Assembly (NCBI GenBank): GCA_963277665.1
Contig: OY728136.1
Location: 811,543,123 to 811,607,122 of the forward strand
DNA length: 64,000 nt
Reading direction: 5' to 3'
From: Viscum album
Lineage: Eukaryota > Streptophyta > Magnoliopsida > Santalales > Viscaceae
Positions 35,301 to 46,555 of the stretch are shown piece after piece. The notes below the pieces were generated by a model, which did not search any database, was not told the origin of the DNA, and saw only the letters and a list, made by a program, of their open reading frames with translations. Every line of letters begins with the position of its first letter. Positions within the stretch are counted from its first letter, which is position 1. The position numbers and the translations under genes were made by a program.

Positions 35301-36442
35301 CCTTTTTGACTTTTATATGTGGTTTATAAAGGAATCTTTCGGTCGTTTTCAAAACAAGGTCCTTTTTAACCTTTTTGACAGAATTAAGGTAAGAATGTTT
35401 TTTTAACTTATACGGTGGGTGCGGCTATTTTCCGCCGTTATAAAATCTTCAAAGCTTACCTTACAAGCTTATAAGAATATTTTCAAAGAAAATGTTTTAT
35501 TTTATATGGATATTAAATTATTTCAAAATAAAAGGAGATATTTCTTTAAAAAGAATTTTGATTTCATCTATGTCAACATCCTTTGATGGATTTTAAGATT
35601 ATTTGAAGTTGATTTATTATGATACAAAACTTCTATATTGTATTGAAGGTTTTGTGATATGTTTGACTATGGATGTGCTATTTTTATACCATTCATAGTT
35701 TATGGTGAATGTATTGACATTTCATATGCTAGTTTTAATATGAATGTTTATGTTATGTTTAAACCTTTTCATATGGGAATGCATTGGACTTAATATGTGA
35801 CGGGTGGAGCCCGCTATAGCTCCTCGATGCATCGGTAGGTATCATGAGACAAACTAGTGTCTTGGCACAAGGCCTTGACAAAATCTTATTTGTAGTCTTG
35901 GCACGAGGCCTTGGCTATGTGGTTATGATAGTCTGGAATTATGCATTCCATCATTATGAAAGTGGTTATTGATTTTTCATGTGATTATTCGATTAGTAGA
36001 ATAACCATGTGAATAAGTAAATGGCATTATTTCATTTCATTTATGCCATACTATGTTGAAAGTTCAAGTTTTAAAGGCTTTTGTTTTAGTTATACATTGC
36101 CTTAAATGTTTATTCTTATTTATGAAAGTTTCCGCTATATTGTTATCCTTACTGGGCATTTGAGCTCACCCCTTTTCTATGTTTTATTTTTCCCAGGAAG
36201 TGAAGAAGTAAATTATGAATGACCTGTAGGGATATTATGTGGGGATATGAGTGTGGATTATGGAGACAATATGTTGTTGTAGTAGTTTTTCGTTTAATGA
36301 TGTAATGTAAACCTTATGAATATATCTAGTGTTTCCAAGGCTACTAAACCAATCGGTCTTTCGAGATTTGATCTTTCTTGTGATCATGCCAATGTTACGA
36401 AGTAATGCACCGACTCTGGGTAGCTGGGGTCGGGGCGTTACA
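32349..36442 (+). repeat. 3' LTR of element B (4,094 bp)
   Basis: It is nearly identical to 25682-29777. The extra start module is present here too (32349-32664, then TGAAACATCCCAAGC at 32665), so it was fixed before this insertion. TATA is at 34249-34256. One palindrome copy is broken (GTATCATGAGAC instead of GTCTCATGAGAC near 35840). It ends CGTTACA at 36442, followed by CCTAA. Confidence 0.95.
34249..34256 (+). promoter_or_regulatory. TATA box, element B 3' LTR
   Basis: TATAAAAG in the same context as the 5' LTR copy. From here transcription could read out into the LINE and CACTA sequence downstream of 36442. Confidence 0.65.
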
Positions 36443-36965
36443 CCTAATGACTTTTGTTTTTGGAATTTATGACCCTCTTCAAAGGGAATCTCTATGGAGT
36501 GAACAAAATACCTTCGATCCCATCCACTATCCATTGTTTTTTTGTGGGTGAAATTAATTTCATTTCCAACCCAAAGGAAAGGAAAGGTAGAAGACCATTC
36601 CAGAAGAAGGCCATCATGGAGTTTGTTCAGTTTATTGCTCAGAAGGGCCTCATTGATCTCAGCTTCTTAGGTGACAGTTTCACCTAGAGAAACAACTACA
36701 GGGGCCATCACCGCTTATGGAGTCTATTGAATAGGTTTCTATCCGACATGAAAGCCACTAACATATTCTCAAATACCATGTTTTTTCATCTTGCTTGAGG
36801 TATTTTGAACCACTCCCCCCTCTTGGTTTCCATTTCTTCTTGGCATGATCATCATGAATGGTTTCACTTCCACCAGTAGTGGGTTAACATCATAGAGTAC
36901 CAGGTTATGGTTTGTGAAATATGGAATGAACCCTGGTAGGAGTATCGGGCCACCTTCAACCTCAG
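36443..36965 (+). pseudogene. LINE (L1-type) endonuclease fragment, part 2
   Basis: The plus strand reads MTFVFGIYDPLQRESLW, then FCGEINFISNPKERKGRRPF (family form LGDFN...), then EFVQFIAQKGLIDLSFLGDSFTWRNN (split here as EFVQFIAQKG and LIDLSFLGDSFTW). HHRLWSLLNRFLSD and later LNHSPLL (family form SDHSP) follow. These are the later blocks of the plant L1 endonuclease; the catalytic GDFN is decayed to GEIN and the SDH to LNH. A trailing FHFHQ...WNEPW matches the segment after the endonuclease. No RT follows, so the LINE piece is truncated. Confidence 0.85.
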
Positions 36966-37557
36966 TGACCTGACCTCGAACCCGATAGGTGCGTGTTCAC
37001 CCCATCCTCCTCAGGAACCTTCACCACCTAGGACTACTGTCGCTTATGGGATCCTTCAGATTATTCTGATATACGGAATGATACCTTGGGTTTATTGGAT
37101 TATTAACACCATTTTGAGATTTATGTGTGACTATATACTTATTATATTTTCTTATTATTTCTTACACACCACCACTTGAGTCAATTAGCATGATTGAAAT
37201 CCATATTGGTTCTTTGGTTCTGATGTGGATATGGTTTTTTTATGTGTTTGTGACATGTGTATGTGTGGATATATGGGTATTTAGGCATGATGATATTGAA
37301 TGTAGGGAAGAGACCTAGGAGTGGTAGATTTATCATTCTTTATTATTCTTGTGTTTGGACTGGGGTGATTTAGGAAACTATAATGAATATAAAGTAATTA
37401 TATTTAATGAAGATGAATAAATACTAATGGTTACACTCTATTTATCACTATTTTTCTGAGGAAGTGGTTATCTTCTACTATATTTGGAAGTCTTATTTTG
37501 TGTACTTGAACCATAAATACTAATATTTGGGATTCATATAGGATAAAGATGAATAAA
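36966..37557. other. CACTA interior before the transposase, no gene recognised
   Basis: No domain is visible in either strand. The short open frame at 37127-37318 encodes a hydrophobic stretch without a recognisable family. This is probably the 5' flank or intron sequence of the transposase gene. Confidence 0.5.
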
Positions 37558-40500
37558 GATTGGATGGATGCTAATCATTAGACAATAGAGTACGAGAACA
37601 GAGTGAAATAGTTCATCCAATTTGCATAAGATAATGCAATGTATCCTTCTCAAATCCATTGTCCGTGTTTACATTGTTGTTATTCAAGAATAATTACTCT
37701 AGAGTACTTGGACTAACATTTGATATGTCATGGAATATATCAGAGTTATAAATGTTGGAATAAACACAGAGAAAAAATTAATGGAGCTACTAGCTGGGAT
37801 AAACTGCGTTTTATGGATCATCAGATATGAATACAAATATGGATAAAGAAGAAGACCATATGTAAGATGTGATTACGGATGTTAATGTTGATGAAGATCA
37901 TATTGATGAAATGACAAATGAAATTGAAGATGAACTCCGTGATTGCCCAAAATTGTTCGAGAAGGTAAAGAGTTGTAAAAAGATGCTATTATATGTTGGT
38001 TGCACCAAGTATAAAACATTGTCAGCTGTAATGAAGTTGGATAAATTGAATGCAGGAAAAAGATAGAGTGTTGTCTGTTTTACGGAACTACTTGCTCTCT
38101 TTAATGACAAGATCCTTGAAGATAATGAGCTCCCAAGCCGGACATATGAAGCTAAATGAATGATACACTAGATGGGTATGATTTCTGAAATAATACATGC
38201 CATCCCGAAAGACTGTATATTGTTTCACAAGGAGAACAAATAACTTATAGTGTGCCCAAAGTGTGTTTCTTCTTGATACAAGAAAGATGAATCCAATCCT
38301 ACGAATGATGTATGGTACTTTCCAATCATTCCAAGGATTTGGAATCTATATGGAAGTGAAGAAACTATATGAAAATTGTTGCGGCATGCATATAAAAGAA
38401 ATAAATATAGGATATTACATCATCCAGCTGACTCTCCTCAATGGAAGAAAATTGATCATGAGTATCCTGAATTTGGAAAAGAGCTGAGAAACCTTCATCT
38501 TGCATTATCGACAAATAGAGTAAATCGTTTTTGTTTTCAAACCTACACTCATAGTACATGGCCTTTTATGTTGGTAAATTAAAACTTTCCACCCTGGTTA
38601 TGCATGAAGATGAAATTCAACATGTTATCTATACTTATATTAGGACCAAAAAAACCAAGTAATGATATTGATGTTTATTTGGATCCTTTGATTGAGGATT
38701 TGAAGTTATTGTGGGATTCGGGTTTTATGTTGTATGATGCTTATAAAAGTGAATACTTCAGGTTGAGAGTGATGTTTTATGGGAAAATAAATGATTTCCC
38801 TGATTATGGAAATTCGTCAGGATATAGGATTAACGGAACTCAAGGGTCTCCCATGTGCGAAGAAGATACAGAATCAATTAGGTTGAAACATTCATCGAAT
38901 CTTGTGTTTCTAGGACATCTTATATTTCTACCTCATCGGAATAAGTACCGATCTTGGACGACACCATTCAATGGAAGTTTAGAACAATGCACAACAACAT
39001 CTCCACTAATAGGTGATCAGCTGTTTCAGAAGGTAAAAGATGTAAACACTATTTTTGGTTAACCATTTTTGAAAAACCTTACAAAAATCGGTCGAAAAAA
39101 TAGATCAGTTTTTTTTGAATTACCATACTAGAGTTTTTTGTACGTCATACATTTTCTTGATGTGATGCATGTGAAAAAAATATATGTGACAGTGTTATCG
39201 GAATGTTGGTAAATTCCCCTGGCAAAAAAATAATGGAATTAAGGCAATGTTGGACATGGTTTACATGGGAATACGAGAAGAGTTGGCTCCCGTGAAGGGT
39301 GAAAATCGAATGTTTCTTCCTCCAGCTGCTTATACTCTTTCTAGGAAGGAGAGATACCAGTTTTGAAACTTCTTCAATGATGTAAAGGTTTTATAGGGGT
39401 ATTCATCAAATATCAAGAACATCGTGTCAATGAATGATTTGAAGTTAAAAGGTTTGAAATCACATGACTGCAATGTTTTGATGAAAGATCTAATTCCTAT
39501 ATCTTTACATTGAATTTTTCCCAATAATGTTCATCATATGTTAACCAAACTTTGTTTCTTTTTCAAATCTATATGTAGCAATATTTTAGACCAGGAGAAA
39601 TTTCCAGCTATGGAAAAATAAATTATCATCATATTTTGTGAATTAGAAATTTTCTTCCCACCAACATTCTTTGATATGATGGTTCATTTGATAATTCACT
39701 TGGTGAGAGAGATTCAACTTTGTGGTCACGTGCACTATAGATGGATGTATCCTGTTGAACGGTATATGATGATTTTGAAAGGTTATGTCAAAAATCGAAC
39801 TCGGTTATAGGGTTGTATAGTGGAGCGATATATTGTTGAGTGAGACATTTAATTTCCTACCGAATAACTATCTGATATGGAAAGCATTGGTCTCCTGAAA
39901 TCTCTTTACACTGGATGCATTGAGGGTGAGAGAATTTCTGGATGAGATGTTGTGACAATCCGTATTACAGATCAGGAGCAGACCCACCTTAATGTTTTGC
40001 ATAAAAGTTGGGCTGTTTCTCCGTATATTAAAACTCACAAATAAATTCATTGATAGTTGAATCAATCAAGGGATGAAAATGGATATCAATTACACATAAT
40101 CACTAGTTTATAGGATGGTTTCTAGACCATATTTTTAAGCAGTTGGATGAAAATCCAAAGTCAATTTCAGAATGACTTCAATGGATAGTCGCTGGACCAA
40201 GTGTGTATGTATTATCTTATAGTGGATAAGTAATTAATGGTTATACATTCTATACAAATGAACATGATGAATATAGTACCATGAAATATAGTGGAGTTAC
40301 ACTATTGGCTGAAGCGATGCATGTTTCTGGTAGTAAGGACAGAAATCCAATTTATCAAAATATGTCATACTTTGGCATTATTAAACTAATATGAGAGTTG
40401 GATTATACGACATTACAATTGAATTTTTTTTAATGATAATGGGTTGATAAAAATAGTGGTGTTAAAATAGATCAGTGGGGACTTGTGAATGTTGATTTTA

Positions 40501-40733
40501 GGAAAGAAGGGTACAAAGAAAAACGGTTTATAATGGAATCACAAGCGGTACATGTTTTCTATGTTCCAGATCCCACAAACCGAAAGTCATTGATTTTTCT
40601 CTTAGCATCCAAAACTACTGAAGGTTCCGATGAAAATTCAGTTGAGGATGATCCTTTTAGTGCTATGCCCCAATCATTTCAGAGCAGTCCCAATGAAGAT
40701 GATGTTTTGTATGTTAGAGGAGACCACAATTAA
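37558..40733 (+). pseudogene. CACTA transposase (TNP2 / Transposase_21), degenerate
   Basis: Blocks appear in the normal order. The transposase-associated domain near 37558-37680 reads DWMDANH...FIQFA...CPCLHC. KMLLYVGCTKYKTLSAVMKL follows at 37880-38060. HPADSPQWKKIDHEYPEFG and RNLHLALSTNRVN are at 38376-38582. The catalytic Transposase_21 region at 38604-39062 has GPKKPSNDIDVYLDPLIEDL, DAYKSEYFRLR, INDFPDYGNSSGYR and FLGHLIFLPHRNKYR. A DUF4218-like block near 39665-39850 reads MVHLIIHLVREIQLCGHVH. A DUF4216-like end at 40290-40733 reads KDRNPIYQNMSYFG and GYKEKRFIMESQAVHVFYV. Several frameshifts and stops separate the blocks, so the copy is not autonomous. Some breaks may be introns. Confidence 0.92.
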
Positions 40734-43596
40734 GGGACACAATTTTAAGTGAAAACAACAACTGACCTACAGAAATATGACCAAAAGCATTCGGATTGTT
40801 ATGATCCTTTATGAGAAAAATCCATGGGTCCTTTGTGATGTGTATGAGTTATCCCCACCTCAATCCGAGGCACAGTGTGGCCGGTACCACTCAAAGGGTC
40901 TCTCTTTTGTTTAAATTGGCCAATTTAATAAGTGAAAACAACAACTGTCCTATGTAAATTTGACCAAACACATTCAGATTGTCTTTATATTTTAGGATAA
41001 TGATCCAAAGGTCCTTTGTGACGTGTACGAGTTATCCCTATCTCAATCTGTGTCACGGTGTGGACGGTACCACTCAAAGGGTCTCTATTTTGTATAAAAT
41101 GGACAAATTTTTTTTAGTGAAAACAACAACTGACCTATGGAAATCTGACAAAACGAATTTGGACTACCTTTATCCTTTAGGATAATGATCCATGGGTCCT
41201 TTGAGACATGTAAAAGTCATACATACCTCAATCTGAGGCATGGTGTGGCCGGTACCACTCAAAGGGTCTCTCTTTTGTTTAAAATGGACAATTTTTTAAG
41301 TGAAAACTACAACTAACCTAAAAAAATCCATCCAAACACATTCATATTTTCTTGATATTTTATGAGAATGATCCATGAGTGCGTTCAGGATGTGTAAGAG
41401 TCATCCACGCCTCAATCTGAGGCACGGTGTGGCCGGTATCACTCAAAGGGTATCTCTTTTGTTTAAAATGGAAAAATTTTAAGTGAAAACAACAACTGAC
41501 CTACGGAAATCCATCCCAATGCATTCAAATTGTATTGATACCTTAGTAAAAAAATCCAAGTGTCCTTTGTGACATGTAAGAGTCATCCCTACCTCAATCC
41601 GAGGCACGATGTGGCTGGTATCACTCAAAGAGTCTCTCTTTTGTTTAAAATGGACACAATTTTAAGTGAAAAGAACAACTGACCTACGGAAATCCAACAA
41701 AACAAATTCTTATTGTATTGATACTTTATGAGAATGATCCACAGGTTCCTTGTGATGTGTACGAGTCATCCCTGCCTCAATATGAGGCACAGTGTGGCCG
41801 GTATCACTCAAGGTGTCTCTCTTTTGTTTAAAATGGACACAATTTTACTTGAAAACAAAAACTGACAAAAGTAAATCCAAAAAAATGCATTAGGATTGTA
41901 TTTATCCTTTAGGAGAACAATCCAAGAGTCCTTTTTGATTTGTATGAGTCATCACGGCCTCAATCCGAGGCATGGTGTGGCTGATACCACTCAAAGGGTC
42001 TCTCTTTTGTTTAAAATGGGCAAATTTTTAAGTGAAAACAACAACTGCCCTATGGATCCAACCAAACGAATTTATATTGTGTTTATACTTTATGATAATG
42101 ATCCACGGGTGCGTTGGGGATGTGTACAAGTCATACCTTTTGAAATTAGAGGCATAGTGTGGCCGGTATCACTCAAAGGGTCTCTCTTTTGTTTAAAATG
42201 GACAAAATTTTAAGTGAAAACAAAAATCGACCTATGTAAATCAAAAAAAAACATCTGGAGTGTATTGATCTTTTAGGAGAACAATACACGAGTCTTTTGT
42301 GATGTGTACGAGTTATCCCCGCCTCAATATGATTCACGGTGTGGCCAGTATCACTCAAAGGGTCTCTCTTTTCTTTAAAATGGATACAATTTTAAGTGAT
42401 AACAAAAACTGACCTATGTAAATCTGACCACATGCATTGTATTGTGTTGATCCTTTAATAGAATTATCCACAATTGCATTGGGGATGTGTATGAGTCATC
42501 CCCATCTCAATACAAGGCACGGTGTGGCCGGTATCACTCAAAGGGTCTCTCTTTTGTTTAGAATGGACAAAATTTTAAGTGAAAACGACAACTGACCTAC
42601 GGAAATCTGACCAAACACATTCAGATTGTATTGATCCATTAAGAGAATGATTCATGGGTCCTTTTTGACATGTAAAAGTCATCCCTGCCTCAATCTGAGG
42701 CACTTTGTGGCCGGTATCACTCAAAGAGTCTATCTTTCGTTTAAAATGGACACAATTTTAAGTGAAAACAACAACATACCTACAAAAATCCGACAAAACG
42801 CATTCAGAGTGTATTGATCCTTTAGGATAACAATCAAAAAGTCATTTTTGACATGTATGGGTCATACCCACATCAATACAAGGCACTGTGTGTCCTTTAC
42901 CACTCAAAGGGCCTCTCTTTTATTTAAAATGGACATATTTTTAAGTGAAAACAACAACTGACCTACAGAAATCCGACCAAAAGAATTCGGATTGTGTTGA
43001 TACATTAACATAACGATTCATGGGTGCATTGGGGACATGTATGATTCATCTCTTCCTCAATCTGAGGCACACTGTGGCTAGTATCACTCAAAGGGTATCT
43101 CTTTTGTTTAAAATGGACAAAATTTGAAGTGAAAACAAAAACCGACCGACAAAAATCTTACCAAACACATTCTTATTGTATTTTTCTTTTAGGAGAATGA
43201 TTCGAGGGTCATTTTTGACGTGTAAGAGTCATCCTCACCTCAATTCGAGGCACGGTGTGGCCGGAATCACTCAAAGAGTCTCTCTTTTGTTTAAAATGGA
43301 CACAATTTTAAGTGAAAACAATAACTGACCTACAAAAATACAACAAAATGCATTCAAATTTTATTGATCCTTTAGGAGAATGATAAACGGGTCCTTTGTG
43401 GCATGTACGACTCATTCCCACCGCAATCTGAGACATGGTGTGGCTGGTACCACTCAAAGAGTCTCTCTTTTGTTTAAATTGGAAACAATTTTAAGTGGAA
43501 ACAACAACTGACCAACAGAAATCTGACCAAATGCATTCGGATTGTCTGAATCCTTTATGAGAACGATCCATGGGTCCTTTGTGACATGTAATAGTC
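40734..43596 (+). repeat. Tandem array, about 183 bp unit, about 15 copies
   Basis: The landmark ACTCAAAGGGTCTCTCTTTT recurs near 40888, 41072, 41257, 41441, 41622, 41805, 41989, 42171, 42351, 42535, 42719, 42900, 43085, 43267 and 43449. The spacing is 180-186 bp. Other shared parts are AAGTGAAAACAACAACTGAC, CCTCAATCYGAGGCACGGTG and GGCCGGTATCAC. Units differ by many substitutions. The array starts directly after the transposase stop and ends at the C-rich tract. It contains short spurious open frames such as 41896-42213. Confidence 0.93.
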
Positions 43597-44527
43597 AACC
43601 CCACCAACCCTCTGGACCTCCCCCCACCCCCCCTGGACACTAACCCACCCCGTGGAAACCCCACCCCTCCGGACACCCCCACCACTGGAAATCCCCCTCA
43701 ACCCCCTGGACACCCCACCCCCTGGACACGCCCATGGACACCCCCCCACCTCGGAAAGCCCCCCAAACCCCCCTGGACATCCCCACCCCTTGGACAGCCA
43801 CCACTCCCTGGACGACACCCCACCCCTCCTTGACACCACCCCACCACCTACACACCCCCAACCCCACATGGATACCCCCACCCATGGACGACCACCCCTA
43901 CCCTCACAGACACCATCCCACCCCCCTTGGACAGACCCACCAACCCCCTCAACCCCCCCTCCAGACATCACCCCACCCCCTAGACAGCCCCTCGACACCC
44001 TGGACACCAGCCCACCCTAATAGACACCCCATAGACAGCCCCCACCCCCACCTAGAAACCCCCTCAATGGACACCACCCCACCCCCTTAGACAACCCTAC
44101 CAACACCCTGGACCACCCCCACCCCCTGGACACCCCCACCCCCTTGACACCCTGATCTTGCAAGACTCCCCCATACCACCCTCCTGGACACCACCCCACC
44201 CCCCTTGGACAGCCCCACCAACCCCCGGACCTCCCCCAACCCACTCACCCCCCCAGACATGCCACCCACCACCTTGAAATCCCCCCCGACACCCAGGACA
44301 CCAACCCACCCTCTAGACACCCTCATGGAACCCCCCCTCACCTAGACACCCCCCTCATAGACACCACCCCACCAACTAGACACCCCCACACCCCTGGACA
44401 CCACCACCATCTTTGGACAACCCCCAACCTCCTGGACCTCCTCGACCCCCTTGACACCCCCATCCCCCGGACACCCCTACCCCCCATGGACAGCCACCCG
44501 AAACCCCTGAACAACCCCCTAACCCCT
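43597..44527. repeat. C-rich low-complexity minisatellite (about 930 bp)
   Basis: The plus strand is made of loosely repeated blocks such as CCCCTGGACACCCCCACC, with almost no G except in GGACA. The minus strand is correspondingly G-rich, with many GGGG and GGGGG runs spaced a few bases apart. Long overlapping open frames on both strands (for example 43555-44007 minus and 43652-44020 plus) are a composition artefact. It ends abruptly in AT-rich sequence. Confidence 0.92.
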
Positions 44528-44740
44528 TGAATTATGAATATAATTTGTTATGTGTTTAATTAAGTTATTAATTTTGTGTTAATGGTGTATGGGTATACTT
44601 GGTGTAATTAAATTATAATTTATGTGTTAATTTCATATGGGTATACTTATTGAGATGCTGGATTATTTGCAGGTACTGTTTGGGCGTGCTGCTGCAAAAT
44701 TGTTTTTTGCAGTAGACATGGAATTTATTAGAGCTTATTT

Positions 44741-45022
44741 AGCGATGATAAAATAAGGCTTTATCAAGAATAAAAAAGCACTGTTAAAATACACACATAT
44801 CAGTGCTAAAAGAGCGCTAATAAAGGAAGCCTTTATCAACGCTCTTTTACCGCTAATAAACTGATCCTTTATCAGTGCTTTTTTAGTGCCAATAAATGTA
44901 CATTTTATCAGTTCCTTTAGTGATGATAAAGGCTTCCTTTATCAGCTCTGAGCTTTATAGTACTTTTTTAGCGCTGATAAAGCCCGTTTTGAGCGCTGAT
45001 AAAGCTAGTTTTTGTAGTAGTG
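44741..45022. repeat. CACTA right subterminal and terminal repeats
   Basis: Motifs such as TTTATCAGTGCTTTTTTAGT and AGCGCTGATAAAG recur in both orientations up to the terminal CTAGTTTTTGTAGTAGTG. They match the left-end set at 23097-23440 and confirm the right boundary. The TSD AGA follows at 45023. Confidence 0.88.
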
Positions 45023-45025
45023 AGA

Positions 45026-46160
45026 AGCATACCTTATGTGACATAATTCTCTTTCTCCAATTCCATAGAAGTGATTGAATAATCCTTACCTTTAACCTCT
45101 TTATTTGGTAGTTATTAATGCTGATTAACCTCGAGGACCTGAGGTTAAGTGCATTGCCTTGCATAATTCCCTTTCTCCCTATAGTTGTATCATTGGAACA
45201 TGTGTGATTATCTCTTTTCCTCCATCACATTTTCTAACTTCCTCATGTATTTTAGACATTCATGAACTTGGTGGCCTTCTCTAACACACATGAATTAGTT
45301 CCCTATCCCTTTAAGGAATTTCACATGATACTTATTCCCACAATTTTGACATATGGGTGGTTATGTTTTCTTTCCACCTTTCTCATTAGATCCTCCATCA
45401 TGAATCCCTATATTTCGTTTCTTATCACTATAAGCATGAGACAATTCTCCCAACACAAAACCACATTGAGAGCACATAAAACAACATATTTATAACTACC
45501 AAAGTCTCAAATTACAAGAGCCTTTTGAATATTTTTTTAATCAAATAAATAATATATTAAATTTTCGATTGTTGTTGAAAAAAAAGCCTGAAGCATACCC
45601 TATAAGCCTAGTAACATTTTCTTCATATGACGTAACATATTCTACATCCTTTTCCATTAATTATATAAATTCTCTCTGCATATTTGTATAATTTTTTTAG
45701 GGAAATCCTTATTAAGAAACATTATCTTAAATTATTCCCACTCTATAACATAAATTCAGTACCTCTTCTTGGTTTTCTTAATCAAGGCCCACCATTGGTT
45801 GGCCTCTACATCTACAACATAAATGGCCATAGTGAACTTCTCTTTCTTACCATAGTGATGCACAAATAAATTATTATCTATTGAGTTGACCAACATTTCC
45901 ATGACTATTTTATTAAAAGATACACTAAAAAACGGTTGTCATTGCCGCATAAAACATTCAATAGCCAGCCTCTCTCTCTTAGTTGAAGGTGGAACTTCCA
46001 CAATATTAATTTATTTTCTATAATCTCAGAAAACTGGGTAATAATCACCATGAAATTTTAAACTCCACATCCCAATGAATTGGGGTAGTCATTTGGATGA
46101 TTGTTGGATTATCCTTCACATGGGTTATTGGCATTGTTTCTCCTGGTTCCCACCATTTTC
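45026..46160 (-). pseudogene. Gypsy gag (element C)
   Basis: The minus strand likely starts near 46160 with MVGTRRNNANN, typical of chromovirus gag starts. The capsid region shows EFI, a stop, LMEKDVEYVTSYEENVTRLIGY near 45600-45680 (two blocks here, split by a stop), matching EF..L.QG.M.V..YE..F..LS.Y. Zinc-knuckle remnants follow at 45260-45360: CQNCGNKYHVK and CVREGHQVHEC. Protease resumes beyond the CACTA element at 23093. Many stops are present. Confidence 0.75.
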
Positions 46161-46370
46161 TAAAATATAAAAGTTTGGTACAAAACATATGTAAAAAAGT
46201 CATGAATATATAGCTTACTTGTTTATGGAATTAAATATAACATCATATCTTGTAGGATACCTATGTTTTGAATTATCTAAAACAAACATTCTTGTATGAA
46301 TACATATATATAGTCTCATACTAAGGGTATTCATTAAGGTTCACTAATTCTAATTCCAAAATTGACTAAA

Positions 46371-46387
46371 CTGCCCTCTAATACAAA
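46371..46387 (-). promoter_or_regulatory. Degenerate primer binding site, element C
   Basis: The minus strand reads TTTGTATTAGAGGGCAG beside the LTR end at 46389. It matches TTGGTATCAGAGC at most positions. It supports 46389 as the inner edge of the 5' LTR. Confidence 0.6.
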
Positions 46388-46388
46388 G

Positions 46389-46555
46389 TATAGAGACCCA
46401 ACTTTTCTTACATGATTATTACATCATTTTAAAGATAAAAAATATAAAAGAGTTACACAATGGGGATCCATTGGTTTAGTATCATTGGAAAATTAGGGCC
46501 AAAAATAAAATTTACAAAATAAATCCTATAAATTTATTAAATTACTTCTTCTATA
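46389..46555 (-). repeat. 5' LTR of element C, inner part
   Basis: This piece aligns with 16972-17130 of the sister LTR (shared GATAAAAAATATAAAA and TTTACAAAATAAA). The LTR is then broken by a LINE and continues at about 48735. The exact break is uncertain by some tens of bases. Confidence 0.72.

Larger units (their letters stand above)
25682..36442 (+). mobile_element. Element B: intact gag-only long-LTR retrotransposon (10,761 bp)
   Basis: Both LTRs begin TGTAACACCCCAAG and end GGGGCGTTACA. The whole is flanked by a perfect 5 bp duplication CCTAA (25677-25681 and 36443-36447). LTR1 is 4,096 bp and LTR2 is 4,094 bp; by eye they differ at only a few bases per hundred or fewer, so the insertion is recent. 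The internal region of 2,571 bp has a tRNA-Met primer site, a shortened gag ORF, an antisense SINE-like unit and a polypurine tract, but no pol. It resembles LARD or TR-GAG-type non-autonomous elements. It is the youngest large insertion in the window. Confidence 0.96.
23097..45022 (+). mobile_element. CACTA (En/Spm-type) DNA transposon, 21.9 kb including a nested 10.8 kb retrotransposon
   Basis: The right end reads CTAGTTTTTGTAGTAGTG at 45005-45022, the inverted form of CACTACTACAAAAAC. The left end at 23097 reads AACTACTACAAAAAC, with only the first C changed. Both ends are flanked by AGA (23094-23096 and 45023-45025), the 3 bp duplication expected for CACTA elements. Subterminal repeats with TTTATCAGCGCTAAAA fill about 340 bp at the left and 280 bp at the right. 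A TNP2-type transposase pseudogene lies on the plus strand at 37558-40733. Without element B the transposon is about 11.2 kb. It is inserted between gag and protease of element C. Confidence 0.92.

Noticed and set aside
41896..42213. Open frame of 105 codons in the 183 bp array
   Set aside because: It covers two repeat units and is broken in the neighbouring units, so it is not a conserved product.
40734..43596. CRISPR-like array
   Set aside because: Units are contiguous tandem repeats without unique spacers, in a plant-type transposon; no cas genes and no prokaryotic context.
43555..44341. Several long open frames on both strands, rich in Gly/Val or Pro/Thr
   Set aside because: They lie wholly in the C-rich minisatellite; absence of stops is a composition effect and no domain is present.
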